DNA of 64,000 nt. Source: an uncultured Bacilli bacterium (lineage in GTDB: Bacteria; Bacillota_I; Bacilli_A; RF39; UBA660). The position numbers and the translations under genes are program-made. Position 1 is the stretch's first letter, and each line of letters begins with the position of its first letter. The notes below the pieces were generated by a model, which saw only the letters and a program-made list of their open reading frames with translations, made no database searches and was not told the origin of the DNA. The DNA is taken from contig CANRKG010000004.1 of the NCBI GenBank assembly GCA_947631155.1, positions 1 through 64,000 on the forward strand, written 5' to 3'. This document shows positions 10,061-18,017 of this stretch, piece by piece.

Positions 10061-10216
10061 ATGTCTAATTATAGAGAAATCGTTACTAAAGCTGTAATAG
10101 GTAAGGGTAAAAAGACCTTTACTACAACTACTGAAAAAGTAGTGGATAAAAAACCTTCTACTATTTTAGGCTGCTGGGTCATTAATCATCTCATTACCCT
10201 TGGTGATAAACATTAA
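10061..10216 (+). CDS. cotE: CotE spore-coat morphogenetic protein, 5' segment (interrupted by element)
   Basis: Not in the supplied ORF track. After SD gaggaggag: [43 protein letters not shown], closely resembling the Bacillus CotE N-terminus, then element-encoded LITLGDKH*. Confidence 0.88.
   Translation: MSNYREIVTKAVIGKGKKTFTTTTEKVVDKKPSTILGCWVINHLITLGDKH
10193..10209. repeat. Left end of element, P'-like half site
   Basis: ATTACCCTTGGTGATAA, inverted partner of 14873-14889. Confidence 0.75.
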
Positions 10217-10337
10217 AAAATACCTTTAAAATAAGGAACGGTGAGGATTGGAATTTTTATAAAGAAAAAATACTTAATACTGGACAAAGAAAGAAATTAG
10301 AGGCAAGAAAATAATTTCTTTTTTAATGGCTTATAAA

Positions 10338-10366
10338 TTGACGTTATATTAGAAATAAAGTATAAT
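10338..10366 (+). promoter_or_regulatory. Sigma-A-like promoter for the element's acyltransferase cargo
   Basis: TTGACG (10338-10343) 17-nt spacer TATAAT (10361-10366). Confidence 0.65.
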
Positions 10367-10404
10367 CAATTATAGTATAACAACGGATAGGAAGAAGTAA
10401 TAAT

Positions 10405-11598
10405 ATGAAAAAAGATAAAATATTTGTAATTACTTTTTTAATAATTATTTATAGTGTGCTTGCTTTTTATGGATTAAAGCAAATATTAATAACTTTAGAT
10501 ATAATTGACCTAAATATAACAGATAATTGGAAAGTATATGAACCCTTGAAAGAAAATAATATAATTGATAAATTTGAAAATAAGTTTAATTCCTTAAAAG
10601 TTTCAGTTGAAAATAGAGCTGATAATTATTTTCCATTTTATGTTAAATTAAATGAACTATATCAAGGATTTAATTTTGAAACAAATAAATTATTTTATAA
10701 TGAAATTCCACTTAAAACTAATAGTGATAATGAATATCTTTTTTATGATAAAGAAAATAAATTTTATTATTATGAGACTAATTTAAAAGATTATGAATTA
10801 GAAAAAAAATTAAATAAACAAGTAGATTTTTTTAATAATCTTTCAAATAAAGGTATTGATGTATATATTTACCTACCTATAAGATATGAATTAACTACTT
10901 TAAAAGATAATAATCTATCATCTTACATATCAGAATTCGAAGAAAAACTAAATCCAGAAATTAAAGTTGAAAAAATGAAAATAGGTAGTATCCAAGAATA
11001 TAAAGATAGATTTTATTTAACTGATCACCATTGGAATATTGTAGGTGCATTAGATGGATATAATTCTATTATGGATATGTTAGGCGTTGCTAAATTATCT
11101 AACTTAAGTGTAAAACAGGTTTCAAATCAAAAATATTATGGTTCACTTGCAAAAACTTCAATGAATGCGGAGATACATGACTATATAAGGGACGTTGATG
11201 TAAATTTAGATTATGATGTATTAGTAAATGGGAAAGAAAAAGATAAATTATTTAAACCACGTGTTTTAGCAAAGGGTAAAACGAATAAATACTATGATTA
11301 TTATGTTCAATATTTTAATGGTCAATATGGAAATATAGTTTATGATTATCATCAAAATGATAAAGAAAATTTATTAATTATGTCAGATTCGTATGCTTGG
11401 CAAATTGATTATTTAATCGCAGCTTCTTTTAATAAAACTCATGTTGTTAATTTAAGATATATTCCTTACAAAAATAAAGAGTTTGATTTAACACATTATA
11501 TTAAAGAAAATAATATTGAAAAGGTTTTATTTTTATACGAAGGTGGAGCGACTTTATTTGATCAATATGATTATAATTTTTCAGGGAGAGTGAAATAA
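10405..11598 (+). CDS. DHHW-family/AlgX-like SGNH membrane-anchored acyltransferase partner protein
   Basis: N-terminal TM, LTDHHWNIVGALDGYNSIM motif, MSDSYAWQ; overlaps the MBOAT gene. Confidence 0.8.
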   Translation: MKKDKIFVITFLIIIYSVLAFYGLKQILITLDIIDLNITDNWKVYEPLKENNIIDKFENKFNSLKVSVENRADNYFPFYVKLNELYQGFNFETNKLFYNEIPLKTNSDNEYLFYDKENKFYYYETNLKDYELEKKLNKQVDFFNNLSNKGIDVYIYLPIRYELTTLKDNNLSSYISEFEEKLNPEIKVEKMKIGSIQEYKDRFYLTDHHWNIVGALDGYNSIMDMLGVAKLSNLSVKQVSNQKYYGSLAKTSMNAEIHDYIRDVDVNLDYDVLVNGKEKDKLFKPRVLAKGKTNKYYDYYVQYFNGQYGNIVYDYHQNDKENLLIMSDSYAWQIDYLIAASFNKTHVVNLRYIPYKNKEFDLTHYIKENNIEKVLFLYEGGATLFDQYDYNFSGRVK

Positions 11599-12968
11599 TG
11601 GTTTTTTCATCAGTAATATTTTTATTTATATTTTTACCAATTTTCTTATTATTTTATTTCTTCTTTAAAAAAAGAAAATATAGAAATATAGCATTATTAA
11701 TTTTTTCACTTCTTTTTTATAGTTATGGTGAACCAATTTATATATTTCTTATGATTCTATCTATTATTGTTAACTATTTCTTAGTGATATTCATGGATAA
11801 AAATAAGAGTAAATTTATGTTTATAACTTTAATAGTTTTAAATTTAAGTTTAATATTAGTTTTTAAGTATTTTGATTTTTTTATTGGTAATGTAAATAAT
11901 CTATTTAATTTAAATATAAAATATTTAAATTTAGCTCTGCCCATAGGAATAAGTTTTTATACCTTTCAAATTCTTACATATGTAATAGATGTTTATAGAA
12001 AAAAAGTTCCTGTACAAAAAAGTATAATTAATTTAGGTTGCTATATAAGTGCTTTTCCACAATTAATCGCAGGTCCTATAGTTCGTTATGATACTATCAA
12101 TGAAGAGTTAGAGAATAGGAAAGAATCTTGGAAAGATTTTAGTTATGGATTAAGACGATTTATTATAGGACTATCGAAAAAAGCTATTATAGCTAATGAA
12201 ATGGCTTATGTTGCAGATTCCTTGTTTTCAAGTAACTTATCTCAATTGGGTTTTGTAGGAACATTAATTGGTATAATTAGTTATAGTTTAGAAATTTATT
12301 TTGATTTTAGTGGATATTCAGATATGGCAATAGGACTTGGAAGAATGCTAGGCTTTCATTATTTAGAAAACTTTAATTTTCCCTATATCGCTAAAAGTAT
12401 AACTGATTTTTGGAGAAGATGGCATATATCTTTATCTTCTTTTTTTCGAGATTATGTTTATATTCCATTAGGTGGTAATAGATGTAGTCTATTAAAAAAC
12501 ATAATAAATATTTTGATTGTATGGATTTTAACAGGATTGTGGCATGGCGCTAGTTGGAATTTTGTTTTATGGGGATTATATTATGCTGTACTTTTAATTA
12601 TTGAAAAATTTGCTTTAAAAAAAGTTTTGGAAAAATTCCCTGATTTTTTAAAACATATTTATGCCATTATACTTATAATGTTTGGTTGGTTAATATTCTA
12701 TTTTACTGATTTGTCATCTTTAGGAATGGCTTTAACAAATCTGTTTGGTTTAAATGGATTAGGAAGTCTAACTTTAATTTTTCATTTACAAATATTTAAA
12801 GTAAGAACAATTATTATTTTTATTCTTGCTATTATATTCTCAATGCCTATCAATATATTAAAGAAAAATAATATAATAACTTATGTTTTATTAATTCTAT
12901 TGTTTATTATAAGTGTGATTTTTATATTAGGTAGTAATTATAATCCATTTATATATTTTAGATTTTAA
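11598..12968 (+). CDS. MBOAT-family O-acyltransferase (AlgI/DltB-like)
   Basis: Polytopic; FPQLIAGPIVRYDTI, FDFSGYSDMAIGLGRMLGF, NFPYIAKSITDFWRRWHISLSSFFRDYVYIPLGGN, LTGLWHGASWNFVLWG. Confidence 0.95.
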   Translation: MVFSSVIFLFIFLPIFLLFYFFFKKRKYRNIALLIFSLLFYSYGEPIYIFLMILSIIVNYFLVIFMDKNKSKFMFITLIVLNLSLILVFKYFDFFIGNVNNLFNLNIKYLNLALPIGISFYTFQILTYVIDVYRKKVPVQKSIINLGCYISAFPQLIAGPIVRYDTINEELENRKESWKDFSYGLRRFIIGLSKKAIIANEMAYVADSLFSSNLSQLGFVGTLIGIISYSLEIYFDFSGYSDMAIGLGRMLGFHYLENFNFPYIAKSITDFWRRWHISLSSFFRDYVYIPLGGNRCSLLKNIINILIVWILTGLWHGASWNFVLWGLYYAVLLIIEKFALKKVLEKFPDFLKHIYAIILIMFGWLIFYFTDLSSLGMALTNLFGLNGLGSLTLIFHLQIFKVRTIIIFILAIIFSMPINILKKNNIITYVLLILLFIISVIFILGSNYNPFIYFRF

Positions 12969-12973
12969 AATGA

Positions 12974-13003
12974 TTCAATAGTTAAAGCTATTGAATTTTT
13001 TTT
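12974..13003 (+). terminator. Rho-independent terminator after the cargo operon
   Basis: TTCAATAG ttaaag CTATTGAA TTTTTTTT. Confidence 0.85.
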
Positions 13004-13083
13004 ATAAAAATATGATAGGTATTTTCTTCCCAAAAAAATCATAAGTTTAAAAGAATAATATAAATTATTAAGAAAGGGGAATT

Positions 13084-13203
13084 ATGAATAAACAACTAAA
13101 TATTAATCTTTTTTATTCAGATGATGGAGACGATTTATTAGAAGTTTTAAATCGTGATTTTAAGGAGTTTTTAAATATGTATATTAAAAAAGTATTGAAA
13201 TAA
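13084..13203 (+). CDS. Small 39-aa protein immediately upstream of recombinase (candidate accessory/RDF)
   Basis: MNKQLNINLFYSDDGDDLLEVLNRDFKEFLNMYIKKVLK, preceded by aagaaagggga SD; stop abuts the recombinase SD aggaggc. Confidence 0.55.
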   Translation: MNKQLNINLFYSDDGDDLLEVLNRDFKEFLNMYIKKVLK

Positions 13204-13217
13204 AGGAGGCGTTAAAG

Positions 13218-14858
13218 ATGAATTTTGAAAGTACACTTTCAAAGTCATTATTAAATATATATAAGCCAGAAGAAATTGCAAAATATATTAGATTATCTTT
13301 AGCAGATGAATATAATCAAGCTGATGAAAGTGAAAGTGTTGCGAATCAAAGACGATTATTAAATGAATTTATAAACCGAAATGGTAATGTTGGAGAAGAG
13401 TGTAAAGAATTTATTGATGATGGTTGTTCTGGAACAAACTTTCAAAGACCAGGGTGGCAAGATTTAATGAGTGAAGCTGATAGTGGAAAAATAAAAGTAA
13501 TTATAACTAAGAATTTATCAAGATTAGGAAGAAGTAATTTTGAATGTGGTTATTTTTTAGATTATTATTTTCCTACTAATAATATTAGATATATTTCTGT
13601 TCAAGAACAAGTAGATACAGTTAATAATGAAAATTCAAATAATGAATATGCTGCTTTAAATAATTTTATAAACGAAAAGTATTCAAGAGATTTATCAAAA
13701 AATATAAAAAAAGTGTATAAAATTAAGCAATATGCTGGAGAATATATGGGTGGGCAGCCAATATATGGTTATAAAAAGGATCCAAATGATAAACATAAAC
13801 TAATTATTGATGAAGATGCTTCCAAAGTAGTTCAAAGAATATATAAAATGTATTTAGAAACTCGTTCCCAAAACCAAATTAGGACAACTTTGAGTAAAGA
13901 AAAAATCCCTATTCCAGAAGTTTATAAAAAATCTCGTAGAGGCTTAAAAGCTAAACATCCTTATGAGTGGAATTATCGTACTATTAGGGATATATTACGA
14001 AATGAAATGTATATAGGTAATATGGTGCAAAATATTTTTTCAAAAAAAAGTTTTAGAGATAAAAAAATGACTAAAAATAAACCAGAAGACTGGATTATTG
14101 TTGAAAACACACATGAACCAATTATTGATAAAGAAACATTTTATCAAGTGCAAGAATTATTGGATGCAAATTATAGACAACCAGTTAAACCGTATCCTCA
14201 TGATTTTGCAGGACTAATATATTGTCATGAATGTGGTCATAAAATTGGAATCGGTAATGTAAAAAGAAATAGGAGTACAAGTAAACAATATTTTTATACT
14301 TATTGTAATTATTATAGAAAAAATAGTGCGTACAATAAATGTAGTTCACACTCACTAAATTATAATAATTTAGAAGCACAATTGTTGGATATAATTAATA
14401 GTATGTGTAAGAAATTTTCGAATAAATTAGATTATGAAACAATTGTAAATGAAAAAAAACAAGGATTAAATACTTATGGAGATACATTAATTAAAAAAAT
14501 AAATAAATTAGAAATTGATATTAAAGAGATGAATCTCAAAATAGAAAAAATTTATATGGACCGGTTAGATGATGTTATATCTGCAAGTACTTATAAAAAA
14601 ATGTCTGAAAAATTAGAATTAAAAAAACAAGAATTAATAAATGAAAAACAAGAATTACAAAAAAGTTATGATGAGTATATGAAAGATAATTCTATTGATA
14701 AATTAATTGAAACTACCAAGATAGTAAAAGAATATCTCAAAGTAAGAAAAATAGAAAAACGAGATTTAATAATAAAAATAGTTGATAGAATTGAAATTCA
14801 TCAAGATAAAACAATAGATGTTTATTTTAAATTAAAACCCCTAGGGATTACAGCATAG
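13218..14858 (+). CDS. Large serine recombinase/integrase
   Basis: 546 aa; KYIRLSLADEYNQADESESVANQRRLL, IDDGCSGTNFQRPGWQDLM, ITKNLSRLGRSNFECGYF; recombinase domain and Cys zinc ribbon (GLIYCHECGHKIGIG...YCNYYRKN), C-terminal coiled coil. Confidence 0.96.
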   Translation: MNFESTLSKSLLNIYKPEEIAKYIRLSLADEYNQADESESVANQRRLLNEFINRNGNVGEECKEFIDDGCSGTNFQRPGWQDLMSEADSGKIKVIITKNLSRLGRSNFECGYFLDYYFPTNNIRYISVQEQVDTVNNENSNNEYAALNNFINEKYSRDLSKNIKKVYKIKQYAGEYMGGQPIYGYKKDPNDKHKLIIDEDASKVVQRIYKMYLETRSQNQIRTTLSKEKIPIPEVYKKSRRGLKAKHPYEWNYRTIRDILRNEMYIGNMVQNIFSKKSFRDKKMTKNKPEDWIIVENTHEPIIDKETFYQVQELLDANYRQPVKPYPHDFAGLIYCHECGHKIGIGNVKRNRSTSKQYFYTYCNYYRKNSAYNKCSSHSLNYNNLEAQLLDIINSMCKKFSNKLDYETIVNEKKQGLNTYGDTLIKKINKLEIDIKEMNLKIEKIYMDRLDDVISASTYKKMSEKLELKKQELINEKQELQKSYDEYMKDNSIDKLIETTKIVKEYLKVRKIEKRDLIIKIVDRIEIHQDKTIDVYFKLKPLGITA

Positions 14859-14872
14859 TAATCTTAAAAAAA

Positions 14873-14889
14873 TTATCACTAACGGTAAT
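14873..14889. repeat. Right end of element, P-like half site
   Basis: TTATCACTAACGGTAAT, inverted partner of 10193-10209. Confidence 0.75.
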
Positions 14890-15307
14890 CACACATACTT
14901 TTAAGGGTGAAAGACAAAATGATCAAATTATAATTAATGGTTCATATGATATAAATATTTGGTATTCATATGATAACGATACAAAAACAGAAGTATTAAA
15001 AGATACTAATACTTATCGAGAAGTAGTAAATATTAGAAAAAGAGAAGACTCAGATACTGATAATGAAGAAATTATTGTTAGAGGGTTAAAACAACCAAGT
15101 TGTGTGAAAGTAGATATTGATAATAATAAAATAATTTATACAATAGAAAAAGAATTAGGTATTGAATTAGTAGGAGATTTAAAAGTTAAAATAGCAATTA
15201 ATGAAGAAGAAGATCCTTGGGAAGAAATAGTTGAAGATCCTGAAAAATTAGAAACTGAAATAGACGAACAAGTAAAAGAAGATTTTATAGATGAGGAAAT
15301 AGTATAA
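14889..15307 (+). CDS. cotE: CotE spore-coat morphogenetic protein, 3' segment
   Basis: Frame from 14891: THTFKGERQNDQIIINGSYDINIWYSYDNDTKTEVLKDTNTYREVVNIRKRED..EEIIVRGLKQPSCVKVDI..IIYTIEKELGIELVGDLKVKIAI..DPWEE.. with acidic tail, CotE-like; no own start codon at the 5' end; ORF track shows only 15104-15307. Confidence 0.88.
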
Positions 15308-15366
15308 ATAGAGGTCTTGTTTAGGCTTCTTTTTATTATAAAAAATGTACTGTTATCAAAAAAAGG

Positions 15367-15395
15367 TTGACAGGTATCAAAAAATAATGTATATT
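15367..15395 (+). promoter_or_regulatory. Sigma-A-like promoter of rpsP
   Basis: TTGACA (15367-15372) 17-nt spacer TATATT (15390-15395). Confidence 0.75.
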
Positions 15396-15426
15396 AAATG
15401 GCAGAGAAAGAAAGGAAGGTGCTAAT

Positions 15427-15702
15427 ATGGCAGTAAAAATAAGATTAACAAGAATGGGTGCAAAAAAACGTCCTACCTATAGAATTGTTGCTACAGACTC
15501 TAGAAGACCAAGAGATGGACAATATCTAGAATTAATAGGAACTTATCAACCAGTTGGAGAAGGCTCAACTAAAATTAATGAAGAAGTTGCTTTAAAATGG
15601 TTAAATAATGGGGCTATACCAACTGATACAGTAAAGAGTTTATTTAGTAAAGCTGGAATTATGAAAAAATTTGCTGAAGCAAAAGATAAGAAGGCTAAAT
15701 AA
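15427..15702 (+). CDS. rpsP: 30S ribosomal protein S16
   Basis: [42 protein letters not shown]. Confidence 0.99.
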   Translation: MAVKIRLTRMGAKKRPTYRIVATDSRRPRDGQYLELIGTYQPVGEGSTKINEEVALKWLNNGAIPTDTVKSLFSKAGIMKKFAEAKDKKAK

Positions 15703-15703
15703 T

Positions 15704-15952
15704 ATGGATTTAGTAAGTTTAACAGAAAAAATTGTAAAATCTTTGGTTTACAATGAAGATGCAGTTAGTGTTAAAGAATTTCCTACTGAAGAGGAAAATG
15801 TTATTTTAATACAAGTTATTGTATCAGAAGATGATATGGGTCGAGTAATTGGTAAATCTGGTAAAACAGCTAATGCCATTAGAACTTTGGTTCAAGCAAG
15901 TAGTGCTTTAAAAGAAAATAAATATGTCAAAATAGATATTGATAAGTTTTAA
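15704..15952 (+). CDS. khpA: KH-domain RNA-binding protein KhpA
   Basis: VSEDDMGRVIGKSGKTANAIRTLVQASS; ATG at 15704 preferred. Confidence 0.95.
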   Translation: MDLVSLTEKIVKSLVYNEDAVSVKEFPTEEENVILIQVIVSEDDMGRVIGKSGKTANAIRTLVQASSALKENKYVKIDIDKF

Positions 15953-15980
15953 ACAGTAAATTTATTTTACTGTTTTTTCT
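15951..15980 (+). terminator. Rho-independent terminator
   Basis: acagtaaatttattttactgttttttc. Confidence 0.75.
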
Positions 15981-16041
15981 TGTTTAAAAGACTGTTTCGT
16001 ATTATACTTAGAATATAATATAAAATTATGTGGAGGCTAAG

Positions 16042-16842
16042 ATGAAAGAAAGAATTATCAGTGCTATTATAATTATGGCAATATTTATTCCAATATTATG
16101 TATTGGTGGTAAACCTTTTGCAATTACTATGTCATTAATTGCGATTATGGGATTATATGAATTAATAAAAATGAGAGAAACAAAAAAGGAATTTCCGTTT
16201 CTAATGAAGATTTTTGCTTATATATTGGTGTTGTTTTTTTCCTTTAATGACTTTTCTTCTATAGTGTTTCATAGAACAATTGATTACCGGGTAATAAGTT
16301 TTATTATTTTTGTATTTTTAATTCCAATGGTATTTATTAATGATAATAAAAAATATAATATAAATGATGCTTTATTTTTAATTGGGTCAACTTTATTTAT
16401 TGGCTTAAGTTTTAACTTGATTATTATTACACGAAATGCAGACATATTATATATTGTATATCTATTATTAATAACCATATTAACAGATACATTTGCACTA
16501 TTTACAGGAATGTTAGTTGGAAGACATAAACTAGCTAAAGATATTTCTCCTAAAAAAACAGTCGAAGGATTGATAGGAGGAGTCTTTATGGGCGTAACTA
16601 TTCCTACAGTTTTTTATCATGTTGCAATTAGTTCTAATTTATCGTTAGTTACATTAGTTGTCATAACAACAATTTTAGCCTTGTTTGGGCAATTAGGTGA
16701 TTTAGTATTCTCATCTATCAAAAGATATTATAAAGCTAAAGATTTTTCTAATTTGATTCCAGGACATGGTGGAGTGTTAGATAGATTAGATAGTATTATT
16801 TTTGTTATCTTAGCATATGTTTTATTTTTAGGTATACTATAA
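16042..16842 (+). CDS. cdsA: Phosphatidate cytidylyltransferase
   Basis: C-terminal signature DISPKKTVEGLIGG...GDLVFSSIKRYYKAKDFSNLIPGHGGVLDRLDSIIF. Confidence 0.96.
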   Translation: MKERIISAIIIMAIFIPILCIGGKPFAITMSLIAIMGLYELIKMRETKKEFPFLMKIFAYILVLFFSFNDFSSIVFHRTIDYRVISFIIFVFLIPMVFINDNKKYNINDALFLIGSTLFIGLSFNLIIITRNADILYIVYLLLITILTDTFALFTGMLVGRHKLAKDISPKKTVEGLIGGVFMGVTIPTVFYHVAISSNLSLVTLVVITTILALFGQLGDLVFSSIKRYYKAKDFSNLIPGHGGVLDRLDSIIFVILAYVLFLGIL

Positions 16843-16851
16843 GGAGGAATT

Positions 16852-17889
16852 ATGACAATAATCATATTTATATTAGTCTTAGGAGCGATTATTTTTGTTC
16901 ATGAATTTGGACACTTTATTTTTGCTAAACTAGCAGGTGTATATGTTTATGAATTTTCGTTAGGAATGGGACCTAAACTCTTAAGTAAAAAGGGTAAAGA
17001 AACAGAATACAGTTTACGTTTAATTCCAATTGGTGGTTTTTGTTCTTTAGCAGGTGAAGAAATGGACGAAGAACAAATAAAAGTACCAAAGAATAGACGT
17101 TTACAAGATAAGAAGCCATGGCAACGATTCTTAATTATGTTTTTTGGACCAGGATTTAATTTTATTTTTGCAATATTAGTTTTATTCTTTGTCGCTTTAA
17201 TTTGGGGAAGCCCAAGTTATGAGCCTATTGTTTCTAATGTGACTAAAAATTATCCTGCTTATGATAGTGGCATTAGAAAAGGAGATAAAATTATAACCAT
17301 TAACGATCATAAAATTAAAACTTTAGATGATATTTCATTATATTTAACAATTTCTAATCCCAAAGAAAAAGCGGAAATAGAAGTTCAAAAAAAAGATGGT
17401 AAGACAGAGACTTATAAATTAAAACCAAAAAAAATAACGGAAAAAGGAACTACTAGTTATAAATATGGTATCGGTTTACAAAGTACAGAAAGACATGGCT
17501 TTATTACTTCTGTTAAATATACTTATGTAAAAACTTGTTCTTTATTTAAACAAATGTGGGTAACTGTTAAAAGTCTATTTACAGGAGTGGTAAAAGTAAA
17601 TCAATTGTCAGGACCTGTAGGTATTTATTCGGTAATAGGTGAACAAAGTAAAGCTGGTTTGTCTAGTATTTTATATTTAATGGCCTTTTTAAGTATTAAT
17701 GTTGGCTTTATTAACCTAATTCCATTACCTGCTTTTGATGGCGGACATATCCTATTTATTATTATTGAAAAAATAAAGGGTTCACCTGTATCGGCAAAAA
17801 CAGAAAATATGATTCATACAATAGGGTTATTCTTATTAATGGCTTTAATGGTATATATAACGTTTAATGATATTATAAAATTATTTTAA
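16852..17889 (+). CDS. rseP: Site-2 zinc metalloprotease (M50) RseP
   Basis: VHEFGHFIFAK, PDZ region, NLIPLPAFDGGHILF. Confidence 0.96.
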   Translation: MTIIIFILVLGAIIFVHEFGHFIFAKLAGVYVYEFSLGMGPKLLSKKGKETEYSLRLIPIGGFCSLAGEEMDEEQIKVPKNRRLQDKKPWQRFLIMFFGPGFNFIFAILVLFFVALIWGSPSYEPIVSNVTKNYPAYDSGIRKGDKIITINDHKIKTLDDISLYLTISNPKEKAEIEVQKKDGKTETYKLKPKKITEKGTTSYKYGIGLQSTERHGFITSVKYTYVKTCSLFKQMWVTVKSLFTGVVKVNQLSGPVGIYSVIGEQSKAGLSSILYLMAFLSINVGFINLIPLPAFDGGHILFIIIEKIKGSPVSAKTENMIHTIGLFLLMALMVYITFNDIIKLF

Positions 17890-17918
17890 ACAATGATCTT
17901 ATAAGATTATTGTTTTTT
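17889..17918 (+). terminator. Rho-independent terminator
   Basis: aacaatgatcttataagattattgtttttt. Confidence 0.7.
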
Positions 17919-18017
17919 AAATTATTTCAAATAATATTCGACAAAAAGAGAATTTAGATAGCTTTATTTGTGTTTACAAAAGACAGTTTTTGTACTATAT
18001 TTAAATTAGGTGATAGT

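Larger units (their letters stand above)
10191..14888 (+). mobile_element. 4,698-bp intervening element in cotE with large serine recombinase; skin-like
   Basis: TCA core at 10191-10193 and 14889-14891; internal 17-nt inverted ends ATTACCCTTGGTGATAA (10193-10209) and TTATCACTAACGGTAAT (14873-14889), 15/17 complementary; removal of 4,698 bp (3 x 1566) rejoins cotE in frame. Confidence 0.85.

Noticed and set aside
10217-10312. Short frame NTFKIRNGEDWNFYKEKILNTGQRKKLEARK near the left end of the element
   Set aside because: No start codon or RBS in frame and no family recognised; possible remnant but not supportable as a gene.
14185-14379. 64-aa minus-strand ORF inside the recombinase gene
   Set aside because: Antisense shadow ORF in AT-rich sequence over a well-supported CDS.
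10183-14891. Alternative crossover at the longer shared word TAATCA (10183-10188 versus 14886-14891)
   Set aside because: Joining there gives GTC ATT AAT CAC ACA TAC TTT TAA, a premature stop, and is not centred on the inverted half-sites; the TCA core next to the symmetric arms restores the frame instead.
10061-15307. Simple insertional inactivation of cotE
   Set aside because: Not excluded, but less likely: both halves are free of stops and frameshifts, the deletion is in frame, the att-like ends are intact and the recombinase is full length.
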